A stretch of 64,000 nucleotides of DNA, taken from Radicibacter daui. Its GTDB lineage: Bacteria > Pseudomonadota > Alphaproteobacteria > Radicibacterales > Radicibacteraceae. The notes beneath the pieces are model-generated. The model was not told the origin of the DNA. It ran no database searches and saw only the letters and a list, made by a program, of their open reading frames with translations. Below, piece by piece: positions 22,916 to 31,968 of this stretch. The stretch lies in contig CP131057.1 of NCBI GenBank assembly GCA_030657355.1, forward strand, positions 641,501 to 705,500, read 5' to 3'. Position numbers and translations under genes: made by a program. Position 1 is the first letter of the stretch. Each line of letters starts with the position of its first letter.

Positions 22916-25531
22916 ATGACCAGCCAAGTGATAGCCGACAGCAAGACCACCCTGACCGCAACCGCAACTCCGCGCCGGCGCAGCCATCTGCGCCTGCTCA
23001 GCCTTGTCGCCGGCCTGCTGCTGGTAAGCGGCGCCGGATATGTGCTGTTCCACTACGCTCGTCATATCCAGCTACAGGATCTGGCCTCTGCGCTGGACGC
23101 CGCCTCCCCCACGGCCGTCCTCGCCGCCATCGCCCTGACGGTCATCAGCTTCACCGCCCTTGCCGCCTATGACTGGCTGGCCGTACGCAGCGCGGTGGCA
23201 GAGCCGGTGCGGGTGCGCACGGCCCTGCTTGCCGGCGCCACCGGTTATGCCGTCTCCAATGCCCTGGGCTTCCCGGTTCTCACGGGCGGCACGGTGCGCT
23301 ACCGCATCTATTCCGCCGCCGGCCTCAACCTTACCGACATCAGCCGCATCGTCGCCCTGTCCTGGATGACGCTGTGCCTCGGCATCGGTTTCGTCACCGC
23401 GCTCGGCCTCGCCTTCGGCCCGGCAGGGATCGAAGAGGTGACCGGCATCGATGCCCATCTGACCGGTATCCTCGGTTATGGCGGCCTTGCCCTGATCGGC
23501 GCGCTGGTCCTCTGGGCCTCGACCGGGCGGCGCGCGATCCGCATCGGCCGCTGGCATCTGCCGATGCCGGCCGGGCGCACTACCATTGTGCAGCTCGCCT
23601 TCGGCACTATCGACATCATGGCGTCGGGCGCCGCCCTCTGGGTGCTGCTGCCGGCCGACGTCACCCCGACGCTGCTGCCCTTCCTCGCCATCTACACTGC
23701 GGCCCTCACCCTTGGCATCGCCAGCCACACCCCCGGCGGCGTTGGCGTATTCGAAGCAGCAATCGCCACCGGCCTTGGCCTTTCCGGCCGGGCGGATATC
23801 GCGGCGGCCTTCATCCTCTACCGCATCATCTATTTCATCCTGCCGCTCACCGTTGCCGGCATCGTGCTGGCGGTGAACGAGGTCATGCACCGCCATGAGC
23901 ATGTGGCCACCGCAGGCCGCGTCGTTGCCCGCACCGTCGGCAATGTCGTGCCGCTGGCAACCGGCACGCTGGTGCTCATCAGCGGCGTGCTGCTGCTGCT
24001 CTCTTCTTCGCTGCCGCGCATCCATCACCATCTGAGCAACCCGGAAAACATCGTTCCGCTGCCGTTCGTGGAAGCCTCGCACATTCTGGCAAGCCTCATC
24101 GGCCTTCTGCTGCTGGTGATCTCGCGCGGCCTTTTTGCCCGCCGCCGCCCGGCCTGGCTTGCTGCGCTTACCCTTCTCAGCGCCAGCATCGTCTTCTCGG
24201 TCATGCAGAATCAGGACTGGCTGGAGACGACCGTGCTGACGGCCTTCACCCTGTTTCTCGCTGCTTTCCCGGAAGCCTTCTACCGCCGCGGCTCGCTGCG
24301 CGACCTGCGTCCGACCCTGCCCTGGCTCGGCACCGTCACCGCGCTGATCGCCGTGGCCGTCTGGCTCGGTTACTTCTTCTCCCAGCATCGCGCCTATGAC
24401 GATGACATGTGGTGGCAGTTCGCCTGGAACAGCGACGCCCCGCTCTTCCTGCGCGCCATGGTCGCCTCCTCCGTCGTCATCGCCATCATCGCCTTCGACG
24501 CTGCGCTCAATCGCCCGCTGATGCGTCTGCGTGACGAGCGCCATATCCCCGATGTGGTGCGTGACGGTCTTGCCGTCAGCAGCCATGCCAGTTCCGCGCT
24601 CGCCCTGCTTGGCGACAAGCGTTTCCTGTTCGCTCCGTCCGGCAAACCCGGTTTCGTGATGTACGGCATCAAGGGCCGCAGCTGGATCGTCATGGGCGAC
24701 CCGGTCGCCGGCGATGAAGAGACCCGCAGGGCCCTTGCCTGGCGTTTCCGCGAGCAGGCAGATCTTAATGACGGCCGCTGCGTCTTCTACAGCATCGGCC
24801 CGGACAGCCTGCCGCTCTATCTCGATATGGGCCTGTCGCTGCACAAGATCGGTGAAGTGGCGCGGGTGGATCTTGCTGCCTTTACCATGGCCGGCACGCC
24901 GCGCCAGCCGCTGCGCACCGCCCTTAACAAGACCGAACGCGAAGGCATCTCCTTCTCCGTCGTGCCGGCGGCGGACGTGCCTGCGCTGATGGATGAGCTG
25001 CGCGCCGTTTCCGACCATTGGCTTGAAGCCAAGAACGCTGCCGAAAAAGGCTTCTCGCTTGGCCGCTTCGATCCGGCATTCCTGGCGGAATTCGACTGCG
25101 CGGTCATGCGCCAGAACGGTGAGATCGTTGCCTTCTCCAATCTCTGGCGCAGCGGCGACAGGAACGAGATGGCCTGCGATCTCATCCGCTACCGCTCCGG
25201 CGTCTCCCGCACGCTCATGGATGCGCTGATAGTGCACATGATTCTTCACGCCCAGGCCGAGGGCTATCGCTGGTTCAATCTCGGTGCCGCGCCGCTCTCC
25301 GGGCTGCCCAGCCATCGTTTGGCTCCGCTCTGGAGCAAGATCGGCGCGCTCATCTTCCGCCGCGGCGGTGAGTTTTATCCCTTCAATGGCCTGCGGGCCT
25401 TCAAGGACAAGTTCCACCCGGTCTGGACCCCGCAATACATGGCCTGCCGCGGCTCGCTGTCGCTGCCGCAGGCGCTGATGGATGTAACCGCCCTTATTGC
25501 CGGCGGCCGCCTGGAGATCATCCGCAAATGA
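22916..25531 (+). CDS. mprF: Lysyl-phosphatidylglycerol synthase and flippase
   Basis: An 871-residue protein, full family length. The first 500 or so residues hold about 14 hydrophobic spans, the flippase part (for example GYAVSNALGFPVLTGGTVRYR and ASHTPGGVGVFEAAIATG). The C-terminal 320 residues form the cytosolic transferase, which moves lysine from Lys-tRNA to phosphatidylglycerol: YGIKGRSWIVMGDPV, LSLHKIGEVARVDL, RFDPAFLAEFDCAV, WFNLGAAPLSGLP and FKDKFHPVW. The product makes the membrane less negative and protects against cationic peptides and acid. In rhizobia the gene is called lpiA and is acid induced. It overlaps acvB by four bases (ATGA). Confidence 0.95.
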   Translation: MTSQVIADSKTTLTATATPRRRSHLRLLSLVAGLLLVSGAGYVLFHYARHIQLQDLASALDAASPTAVLAAIALTVISFTALAAYDWLAVRSAVAEPVRVRTALLAGATGYAVSNALGFPVLTGGTVRYRIYSAAGLNLTDISRIVALSWMTLCLGIGFVTALGLAFGPAGIEEVTGIDAHLTGILGYGGLALIGALVLWASTGRRAIRIGRWHLPMPAGRTTIVQLAFGTIDIMASGAALWVLLPADVTPTLLPFLAIYTAALTLGIASHTPGGVGVFEAAIATGLGLSGRADIAAAFILYRIIYFILPLTVAGIVLAVNEVMHRHEHVATAGRVVARTVGNVVPLATGTLVLISGVLLLLSSSLPRIHHHLSNPENIVPLPFVEASHILASLIGLLLLVISRGLFARRRPAWLAALTLLSASIVFSVMQNQDWLETTVLTAFTLFLAAFPEAFYRRGSLRDLRPTLPWLGTVTALIAVAVWLGYFFSQHRAYDDDMWWQFAWNSDAPLFLRAMVASSVVIAIIAFDAALNRPLMRLRDERHIPDVVRDGLAVSSHASSALALLGDKRFLFAPSGKPGFVMYGIKGRSWIVMGDPVAGDEETRRALAWRFREQADLNDGRCVFYSIGPDSLPLYLDMGLSLHKIGEVARVDLAAFTMAGTPRQPLRTALNKTEREGISFSVVPAADVPALMDELRAVSDHWLEAKNAAEKGFSLGRFDPAFLAEFDCAVMRQNGEIVAFSNLWRSGDRNEMACDLIRYRSGVSRTLMDALIVHMILHAQAEGYRWFNLGAAPLSGLPSHRLAPLWSKIGALIFRRGGEFYPFNGLRAFKDKFHPVWTPQYMACRGSLSLPQALMDVTALIAGGRLEIIRK

Positions 25532-26904
25532 AGAAGCTTGTTCTGGCCGGGATGGCGCTGGTGCTGGCTGCCGCCGGTGGCACGGCGCTGGAATGGCGCC
25601 CGCTCATGGCACGGTTTTTCCCGCCGGACGAAAAGATCGCTTCCGACAATGTGCCGGAAACCGAGCTCATGCTGCCCAAGGGCGCACCGCTGGGTTTTGC
25701 CGTCTTCGTCTCCGGCATGGAAGGCTGGACACCGCAGCGGCAGTATCAGGCAAAGGCCCTTGTCGATGCCGGCATGATCGTGCTGCCGGTCGACGGCAAG
25801 AGTTACCTTGCCGGGATCGACAAGGCCTCGGACGACTGCATCTATACCATCAGCGATTTTGAGGGGCTGGCGCGCAACGCCGGCCGCGCACTCGGCCTTT
25901 CCACCTATTTCCGTCCGGTGATTGTCGGCGCCGGCATAGATGCCGGCACGCTCGCCTATGCCTCGCTCGCCAACGCGCCGGATAACACCATCGCCGGTGC
26001 GGTCGCCCTCGGCTTCAGCAACCATCTGGCAAGCGCTCATCCCTTCTGCCCCGGCCCGACACAGAAAGAGCAGCTGGCTGACGGCGCCTGGAGCTATGGC
26101 TTCGACGGTCCGATGGTCGCCCCGATGACCTTCATTACCAACGACGCCGACACCGCCCGCATCGACCCCTCCTATGCCGCCCATACCGGGGTGCGTGTCG
26201 TGCGGGACAACGTGCCGGAGGAAGAGGCGCACAAGCTGGTCGTCGAGGTGACCGCCCTTGCCCGCGCCGATGCGCTGGTGGCCAGCCAGTTGCCGATCAC
26301 CACCCTTGGCCCGCAGCGCGGTGCCCGTGCGGTGGCTGTAATCTGGTCCGGGGACGGCGGCTGGCGCGACATCGACGAGGGCATTGGCGAGACCCTGGCC
26401 GGCAAGGGCTTTGCCGTCGCCGGCTTCGACAGCCTGCGTTATTTCTGGGCAGAACGTAAACCGGAGGAAATGGCGCGCGACATGGCAATTGCCATCAAGC
26501 GGGCCGATCCAACCGGCAAGCTGCCGGTCCTGCTGGCCGGTTATTCCTTCGGCGCCAACACGCTGCCCTTCGCCTGGCAATATCTGGACCCCGCCATCCG
26601 CGACCGCACCCAGTTGATCGCCCTGCTGGCCCCGGAGCCGAAGACCGGATTTGAAATCAAGGTCGATGGCTGGCTCGGTCGCACCACGGGCGAACAGGAT
26701 GTAACGGCTGCCATAGCCACGCTACCGGCCAATACCCTCGGCTGCTATTACGGCGCGGAAGAGGAGGAGAGCGGCTGTACGGGCCCAGGTGTTTCTCCGC
26801 AGTCGCAGATCAAACTGGAAGGCGGCCATCATTTCGATGGGGACTATGAAAAGCTGGCCAGCACGCTGCTCCAGCATTTCCATGTCGCCATTGCCTCGCG
26901 CTAG
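25528..26904 (+). CDS. acvB: AcvB/VirJ-like periplasmic hydrolase
   Basis: A 458-residue protein with a signal peptide (residues 1-20). The C-terminal alpha/beta-hydrolase domain (from about 265) starts with IWSGDGGWRD and carries the nucleophile elbow LAGYSFGAN (Ser340) and the family end GGHHFDGDY (His434 or His435). The N-terminal half is a related but degenerate domain. In Agrobacterium, AcvB acts on lysyl-phosphatidylglycerol in the periplasm and is needed for virulence; the rhizobial homologue is AtvA. Translational overlap with mprF fits the standard lpiA-acvB operon, where one enzyme makes the lipid and the other removes it. Confidence 0.92.
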   Translation: MKKLVLAGMALVLAAAGGTALEWRPLMARFFPPDEKIASDNVPETELMLPKGAPLGFAVFVSGMEGWTPQRQYQAKALVDAGMIVLPVDGKSYLAGIDKASDDCIYTISDFEGLARNAGRALGLSTYFRPVIVGAGIDAGTLAYASLANAPDNTIAGAVALGFSNHLASAHPFCPGPTQKEQLADGAWSYGFDGPMVAPMTFITNDADTARIDPSYAAHTGVRVVRDNVPEEEAHKLVVEVTALARADALVASQLPITTLGPQRGARAVAVIWSGDGGWRDIDEGIGETLAGKGFAVAGFDSLRYFWAERKPEEMARDMAIAIKRADPTGKLPVLLAGYSFGANTLPFAWQYLDPAIRDRTQLIALLAPEPKTGFEIKVDGWLGRTTGEQDVTAAIATLPANTLGCYYGAEEEESGCTGPGVSPQSQIKLEGGHHFDGDYEKLASTLLQHFHVAIASR

Positions 26905-26915
26905 GCCCTTCCGGC

Positions 26916-26988
26916 GCAGGTTGAAAATCCGGTAAGATACCGGCAGGAAACGGTTTTTCTCCTGTCCCCCTGCCGGAAGCCAACCTGC
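26916..26988 (+). promoter_or_regulatory. Nested inverted repeats in the leader before the DUF4010 gene
   Basis: GCAGGTTG (26916-26923) pairs with CAACCTGC (26981-26988), and inside it CCGGCAGG (26940-26947) pairs with CCTGCCGG (26969-26976). The outer right arm ends one base before the ATG at 26990, and no ribosome site is exposed. In RNA this would fold into a two-tier stem hiding the start region, so it may control translation or act as a processing or termination structure after acvB. Confidence 0.55.
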
Positions 26989-26989
26989 C

Positions 26990-28252
26990 ATGTCCTCCTT
27001 CGACCAGATGCAGCGCCTTGGCGTTGCACTTGCCATCGGCCTGCTGGTCGGCCTTGTGCGTGGCTGGCAGGATCGCGACCAGGCCGAAAGCCAGCGGGTT
27101 GCCGGCCTTCGCACCTATGCGCTCTCTGCCCTGATGGGCGGGGTAAGCGGGGTGCTGACCCCGCTCACCACACCGCTGATGGTGCCGCTGGCGCTTGCCG
27201 CCTATTGCGCAGCCATGCTGGTCTTCTTCCGCCTGCAGGCCATCGCGCAGGAGAATTTCAGCGTCACCGGGCTCGTGGCCGGGCTGCTCACCTTCGTGCT
27301 GGGCGCCTATGCGGTTCTGGGAGAGCTGGAAGTCGCCGTCGCCGCTGCTGTTGCCAGCATGGTGCTGCTGGCCCTGCGCCAGCCGCTACATGCCTGGGTG
27401 CAGCGCATCAGCTGGATAGAGCTGCGGGCCGTCATCATCCTGCTGGCGATGAGTTTCCTGCTACTGCCGTTGTTGCCGGATCGCACTTTCGACCCCTGGC
27501 AGGCCATCAACCCGGCACAAATCTGGCTGCTCGCCATCATCATCGCCGGCATTTCCTTTGTCGGTTATGTGGCGATCCGCCTGATGGGAGAAAATGCCGG
27601 CGTGCTGGCCGCGTCCCTGGCCGGCGGCCTTGCCTCATCCACCGCCACCACCGTCACCTTCTCGCGCATGGCAAAGGAAAGCCCCCAGGCAGCGCCCCTG
27701 CTGGCCGGTGGCATCCTGATGGCCGGGGCGACTATGTTCGTGCGTGTGCTGATCGTCGCGTCGGTCGTCAACCAGTCGCTGCTCACGCCGCTGCTGGCAC
27801 CGCTGCTGGCGCCGGCGCTGATCATGGCACTTGCCGGCGGGTGGCTGCTGCGCCGGCGTGCCGGGCGTGAAAAGCCGGCGGATATCCAGCTGAGCAACCC
27901 TTTCGACCTCGGCACCGCGCTCAAGCTCGCCGGGCTCATTGCCCTCATCTCGCTGCTCAGCCGCCTGCTCAACACATGGCTCGGTGGCGGCGGTGTGCTC
28001 GCACTGGCCGCAATCTCCGGCCTTGCCGACGTCGATGCGATTACCCTGTCGCTGTCCCGCATGCCGGCAGGCGATATCGCCCAGGCAACGGTTGTTGCCG
28101 GCATCGCCATCGTGTGCGCCGTCAACACGCTCACCAAGGCCGGCCTCGCCTGGACACTCGGCGGCCGGCGATTGGGGATAATAACCGGCGGCGTCAGTCT
28201 TGCCGCCGTTCTCATCTCCGGGCTGCTTTTCCTGGCACCTGCCCTGCCCTGA
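26990..28252 (+). CDS. DUF4010/MgtC-like membrane protein
   Basis: A 420-residue inner-membrane protein with about eleven hydrophobic segments. The N-terminus RLGVALAIGLLVGLVRGWQ followed by RVAGLRTYALSALMGGVSG matches the MgtC/SapB-like part; the rest, including GLASSTATTVTFSRMAKE and ISGLADVDAITLSLSRM, is the DUF4010 domain. Function is unknown; MgtC-type proteins affect survival under low magnesium or acid in other bacteria. It follows the mprF-acvB pair and could share a role in envelope stress. The start lacks a clear ribosome site and is buried in an inverted repeat. Confidence 0.88.
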   Translation: MSSFDQMQRLGVALAIGLLVGLVRGWQDRDQAESQRVAGLRTYALSALMGGVSGVLTPLTTPLMVPLALAAYCAAMLVFFRLQAIAQENFSVTGLVAGLLTFVLGAYAVLGELEVAVAAAVASMVLLALRQPLHAWVQRISWIELRAVIILLAMSFLLLPLLPDRTFDPWQAINPAQIWLLAIIIAGISFVGYVAIRLMGENAGVLAASLAGGLASSTATTVTFSRMAKESPQAAPLLAGGILMAGATMFVRVLIVASVVNQSLLTPLLAPLLAPALIMALAGGWLLRRRAGREKPADIQLSNPFDLGTALKLAGLIALISLLSRLLNTWLGGGGVLALAAISGLADVDAITLSLSRMPAGDIAQATVVAGIAIVCAVNTLTKAGLAWTLGGRRLGIITGGVSLAAVLISGLLFLAPALP

Positions 28253-28474
28253 CGGACAACCGAAAGTTTCGCGGCCTATCCCTCTGCACCGCGCGCCCGT
28301 CCCGCACTTTTGATCCAGCGCAAAACTGGCCGGCAGGCTTCCATAAGATAGTCGTCCTATACCGAAAGGCAGATTGCACGCAATGCCGGTGTAATTCAGC
28401 TTTCGGCGCCAAAACCACCGACAAACAGCCCAATCTCATCGATCCGGCTGATCGTCTGTTTCCGGAGCCACTCC

Positions 28475-30484
28475 ATGCGCCTTAGCCTCAGCCTCAAACT
28501 GCTTGCCTCCAACATCACCCTGCTTGCCCTTCTGGTTATTGCCGCCGGCATGATGTTTTTTGGTGCCGAGCAGCTGAAATCCCAGATGGATGAGGCCCAG
28601 AAGGCAGCAGATGTTGTCGGCGAGAAGGTGCTGACGCTCGAGATTTCCACCAAGGAAGCCCGGTTCGACATCGTCCAGATTCAGCAGTGGTTGACCGATG
28701 TTTCCGCCACGCGTGGCCTTGATGGTCTCGATGATGGCTGGGAAGAAGCGAAGCAGGCACGCGCTGGCGCAGAAAAAAGCCTCTCGGAAGTTCGCGCCCT
28801 CGCTACAGAGCTCGGCGCGCAGGATGTCGTGAAGGGCGTTGATGCTGTCGCGGCAGCCATCGGCCCTTACTACGACACTGGCGTAACCATGGCCCATGCC
28901 TATGTCGATCAGGGGCCGGCAGGCGGCAACAAGATCATGAGCGATTTTGATGCGACGGCCGAAAAACTGTCCGAAGCGCTGGAAGCCCTGCTGGCGGATG
29001 TCGATGCCATCGCCGAAACCGCCCATCACACCATGGATAACGAGCTGGGCAAGACGGACGCCCTGGCGCACCAGCTCTCCTCAACCTCGCTCGTCATTGC
29101 GGTCATCGGCATTCTCGTCGCCATTGCCGTCATGGTTGTCATGCAGCGCCATGTCGTAAAGCCGCTCAGTACAATGACCACGGCACTGAAGCATATCGGC
29201 AATGGCAACCCCGACACCCACGTACCGGCAACCGGCAGCCGCAAGGACGAAATCGCCGAAATGGCGACCGCCCTCACCATCCTGCGGGACCGCACGAGCG
29301 AGAACATCTCCCTGCGCAAGGCCCAGGCGGAGGAGCAGGCCCGTTCCGAAGAGGCACGGCGCAGCGCCCTTGCCGGCATGGCCGAGACGGTCGAGCAGGA
29401 ATCCCGCTCTGCGGTAAGTACCGTTGCTGAAAAAGCGAGCGCCATGAGCAGCACGGCCGAAGCCATGTCCGCCTCGGCCCGCCATGTCAGCGAAAATGCC
29501 GAAAACGTCGCCGCAGCGGCCCAGGAAGCCCTCGCCAATGCCGAGGCAGTCGCCGGCGCAACCGAAGAGTTGACCGCCTCGATCCGCGAGATTACTGGCC
29601 AGATCACCCATGCCCGCACCCTCAGCACCACCGCGGTTGAAAATGGCCGCCATGCCCGCGAAACCATCGAAAGCCTGAGCCAGGTCGTGGCGCAGATCAG
29701 CGATGTCGCCAATCTCATCGGCGAAATCGCCAGCCAGACCAACCTGCTGGCGCTCAATGCCACCATCGAGGCGGCACGTGCCGGTGAAGCCGGCAAGGGC
29801 TTTGCCGTGGTGGCCAGCGAGGTCAAGAACCTCGCCAACCAGACGACGCGCTCGACCGAGGTGATCAGCCAGAAGATCAGCGAAATCCAGTCCGTCACCG
29901 CCGATGCCGTCTCCGCTGTCGCCCAGATCGGCATGGCCGTCGATGACATGAACACCATCTCCACCACCATTGCCGCGGCCATGGATCAGCAGAGCGCCGC
30001 CACGCAGGAGATCGCCCGCAATGTGAGCGAGACGGCGGAGGCCAATCGCGAGGTTGCCCGCCGGATCACCTTCGTCTCCCAGGAAGCGCAGAGCACTGAC
30101 GAAAAGGCAGGCCAGCTTCAGTCGGCGGCCAGCGATGTCACCGATGGCGTCACCACCTTGCGCCAGACCCTCGTGCGCGTCGTACGTACCGCCACGGATG
30201 ATGTCGACCGCCGCACCCATGAGCGCCATGACGTGAAAGAGGCCTGCTCCCTCACCATCGGCAACACCGAGCAGAAGGCGGAAATCGTCAACCTCTCCGC
30301 CAGCGGTGCCCTGCTGCAGGGCGTGAAGCTGGTTGACGGGACCGTGGGTAAATTGCGCTCCGCCGGTTACTTCAGCCGCCCCGTTACCTTCCGCGTCGTT
30401 TCCTCCGGGGAACACGGCTGCAGCATCCGTTTCGACCTCAATGACGAGGAACAGGTGAGTCTGGCGCGCCGTCTCGCCGCCTGA
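28475..30484 (+). CDS. Methyl-accepting chemotaxis protein with C-terminal PilZ domain
   Basis: A 669-residue chemoreceptor. It has an N-terminal membrane span (about 10-32), a helical periplasmic sensor of about 170 residues, a second span (about 205-225, [17 protein letters not shown]), HAMP (226-280), and the signalling hairpin whose tip reads [20 protein letters not shown], then [20 protein letters not shown]. After the receptor, residues about 575-669 form a PilZ domain: RRTHERHDV gives the R...R part and NLSASGALL the (D/N)xSxxG part of the c-di-GMP site. A receptor that also binds c-di-GMP would let that messenger tune chemotaxis directly. Followed by a strong terminator. Confidence 0.92.
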   Translation: MRLSLSLKLLASNITLLALLVIAAGMMFFGAEQLKSQMDEAQKAADVVGEKVLTLEISTKEARFDIVQIQQWLTDVSATRGLDGLDDGWEEAKQARAGAEKSLSEVRALATELGAQDVVKGVDAVAAAIGPYYDTGVTMAHAYVDQGPAGGNKIMSDFDATAEKLSEALEALLADVDAIAETAHHTMDNELGKTDALAHQLSSTSLVIAVIGILVAIAVMVVMQRHVVKPLSTMTTALKHIGNGNPDTHVPATGSRKDEIAEMATALTILRDRTSENISLRKAQAEEQARSEEARRSALAGMAETVEQESRSAVSTVAEKASAMSSTAEAMSASARHVSENAENVAAAAQEALANAEAVAGATEELTASIREITGQITHARTLSTTAVENGRHARETIESLSQVVAQISDVANLIGEIASQTNLLALNATIEAARAGEAGKGFAVVASEVKNLANQTTRSTEVISQKISEIQSVTADAVSAVAQIGMAVDDMNTISTTIAAAMDQQSAATQEIARNVSETAEANREVARRITFVSQEAQSTDEKAGQLQSAASDVTDGVTTLRQTLVRVVRTATDDVDRRTHERHDVKEACSLTIGNTEQKAEIVNLSASGALLQGVKLVDGTVGKLRSAGYFSRPVTFRVVSSGEHGCSIRFDLNDEEQVSLARRLAA

Positions 30485-30510
30485 TCCACAGCCGGGTTCG
30501 AAACGATAAG

Positions 30511-30548
30511 AAAAAGCGGGTGTGCCCTAACGGCACACCCGCTTTTTT
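30511..30548. terminator. Strong bidirectional rho-independent terminator
   Basis: A 16-base arm (30511-30526, starting with five A and ending GTGTGCC) pairs perfectly with 30532-30547 across a five-base loop, and ends in a run of T. It serves the convergent chemoreceptor and pobA genes. Confidence 0.93.
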
Positions 30549-30566
30549 ATTCCCTGCTAACAGGCC

Positions 30567-31751
30567 TCAATCGTCGAACGGCAGGCCGACATACTGCTCC
30601 GCCAGCGCCGCCGCCCCGCGACGGGAGCTGGTGATGAAATCGAGTTCGGCCTGCTGCACCTCATGCTCGAACGGCGTCGCCTCCTCGAACCGGTGCATCA
30701 GCTGCGTCATCCACCAGGAGAAACGCTGCGCCTTCCACACCCGGGCTAGGCACTTGTCGGAATAGCCATCCAGCCCGGCCATATCGTTATGGCGATACCA
30801 GCGCTCCAGCGCGCGGCAAAGGTAGCGCACATCGGCTACAGCGAGATTCATGCCCTTGGCGCCGGTGGGCGGCACGATGTGGGCGGCATCGCCGGCCAGA
30901 AACAGCCGGCCATGGCGCATCGGCCCGGCCACGAAACTGCGCATCGCCGTTACGCTCTTTTGCAGGATCGGCCCTTCCTTGAGCTTCCAGCCATCGCTGT
31001 CCTCCAGCCGGCGATGCAGCTCCGACCACACACGCTCATCCGGCCACTCCTTGAGGTCCTCCTCCGGATGGCACTGCAGATAAAGCCGGGTCACCGTCGG
31101 CGAGCGCATGCTGTAAAGCGCAAAACCACGCTCGTGATTGGCATAGATCAGTTCGTCATTGGTGGGCTCGGCTTCCGCCAGAATGCCCAGCCAGCCGAAC
31201 GGGTAGGTCCGCTCGTAAACTTTGAGCGCACTTTCGGGCAGGCTCGGGCGGCAGATGCCGTGGAAACCGTCGCAGCCGGCAATGAAATCGCACTCCAGCC
31301 GGTGCTCCACGCCGTCCTTGCGGTAGCGGATCACCGGGCGGGTGGTGCTGCTTTCCTCATAATTCTCGATGCCGACATCCTCGGCCTCGAACACGATCTG
31401 GCCGCCCCGTTCCAGGCGCGCGGCTATCAGGTCCTTCACCACCTCATGCTGGCCATAGACCATGGTGGTCTTGCCGACGAGGCTTTCAAAATCGATGCGG
31501 TGCTTGCGTCCGCGAAAGGCAAGGTCGATCCCGCGATGGACAAGACCCTCGCGTTCCATGCGGGCATTGACGCCGGCTTCGCGCAGCATTTCCACCGTGC
31601 CCCATTCCAGCACGCCGGCACGGATGCGCGCCTCAAGATAGGCCCGGTCCCGGGCCTCGATGATGACGGATGAAATACCAGCCAGATCCAGAAGCTGGGC
31701 GAGCAACAGGCCCGCCGGCCCGGCACCCACGATGCCGACTTCGGTACGCAT
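30567..31751 (-). CDS. pobA: 4-Hydroxybenzoate 3-monooxygenase
   Basis: A 394-residue FAD enzyme of the exact family length that converts 4-hydroxybenzoate to protocatechuate with NADPH and oxygen. It opens with TEVGIVGAGPAGLLLAQLL (FAD dinucleotide site), then the segment RAYLEARIRAGVLEWGTVEM typical of PobA, the DG motif AGCDGFHGICR (about 160), and the second FAD motif GRLFLAGDAAHIVPPTGAKG (about 275-295). Protocatechuate would enter the beta-ketoadipate pathway, whose genes are not in this window. It is divergent from an AraC-type regulator that should be PobR. Confidence 0.97.
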   Translation of the reverse strand: MRTEVGIVGAGPAGLLLAQLLDLAGISSVIIEARDRAYLEARIRAGVLEWGTVEMLREAGVNARMEREGLVHRGIDLAFRGRKHRIDFESLVGKTTMVYGQHEVVKDLIAARLERGGQIVFEAEDVGIENYEESSTTRPVIRYRKDGVEHRLECDFIAGCDGFHGICRPSLPESALKVYERTYPFGWLGILAEAEPTNDELIYANHERGFALYSMRSPTVTRLYLQCHPEEDLKEWPDERVWSELHRRLEDSDGWKLKEGPILQKSVTAMRSFVAGPMRHGRLFLAGDAAHIVPPTGAKGMNLAVADVRYLCRALERWYRHNDMAGLDGYSDKCLARVWKAQRFSWWMTQLMHRFEEATPFEHEVQQAELDFITSSRRGAAALAEQYVGLPFDD

Positions 31752-31856
31752 AATCGTTTCCTCCTGAGGGGCGGTCTCTGCATCGTCGGCGATGCCGGCG
31801 GCCGCTTCTTTGCCTTGTGGAAATCATGCGCTTCTGTCGCCAGTTCCAGAATGGAC

Positions 31857-31948
31857 GGACTGCGCGAATAATTGGACAAATTCCGCAGTCCTGGCATTTT
31901 ATTCAGCGCCCCATAGCGCATGAATGCTGGTTTTGTCCGCATAGCGCA
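31857..31948. promoter_or_regulatory. Candidate PobR sites in the pobA/pobR gap
   Basis: GGACTGCG (31857-31864) and CGCAGTCC (31884-31891) form an eight-base inverted repeat with a 19-base spacer. Nearer the regulator gene, CATAGCGCA occurs twice in the same direction (31912-31920 and 31940-31948, 28 bases apart). Direct half-sites are typical of AraC-family binding; the arrangement fits one element for pobA activation and one for autoregulation (inference). Confidence 0.5.
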
Positions 31949-31968
31949 CAAAAGAGCCTTGGATTAAA

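Noticed and set aside
23072-25435. A 787-codon open frame antisense to mprF
   Set aside because: It lies fully opposite a clear MprF gene, is rich in Gly, His, Arg and Asp with no domain, and has no ribosome site; a product of high-GC third positions.
30490-30505. GGTTCGAAAC resembling a tRNA T-loop
   Set aside because: No acceptor, D or anticodon stems around it; it sits just before a terminator.
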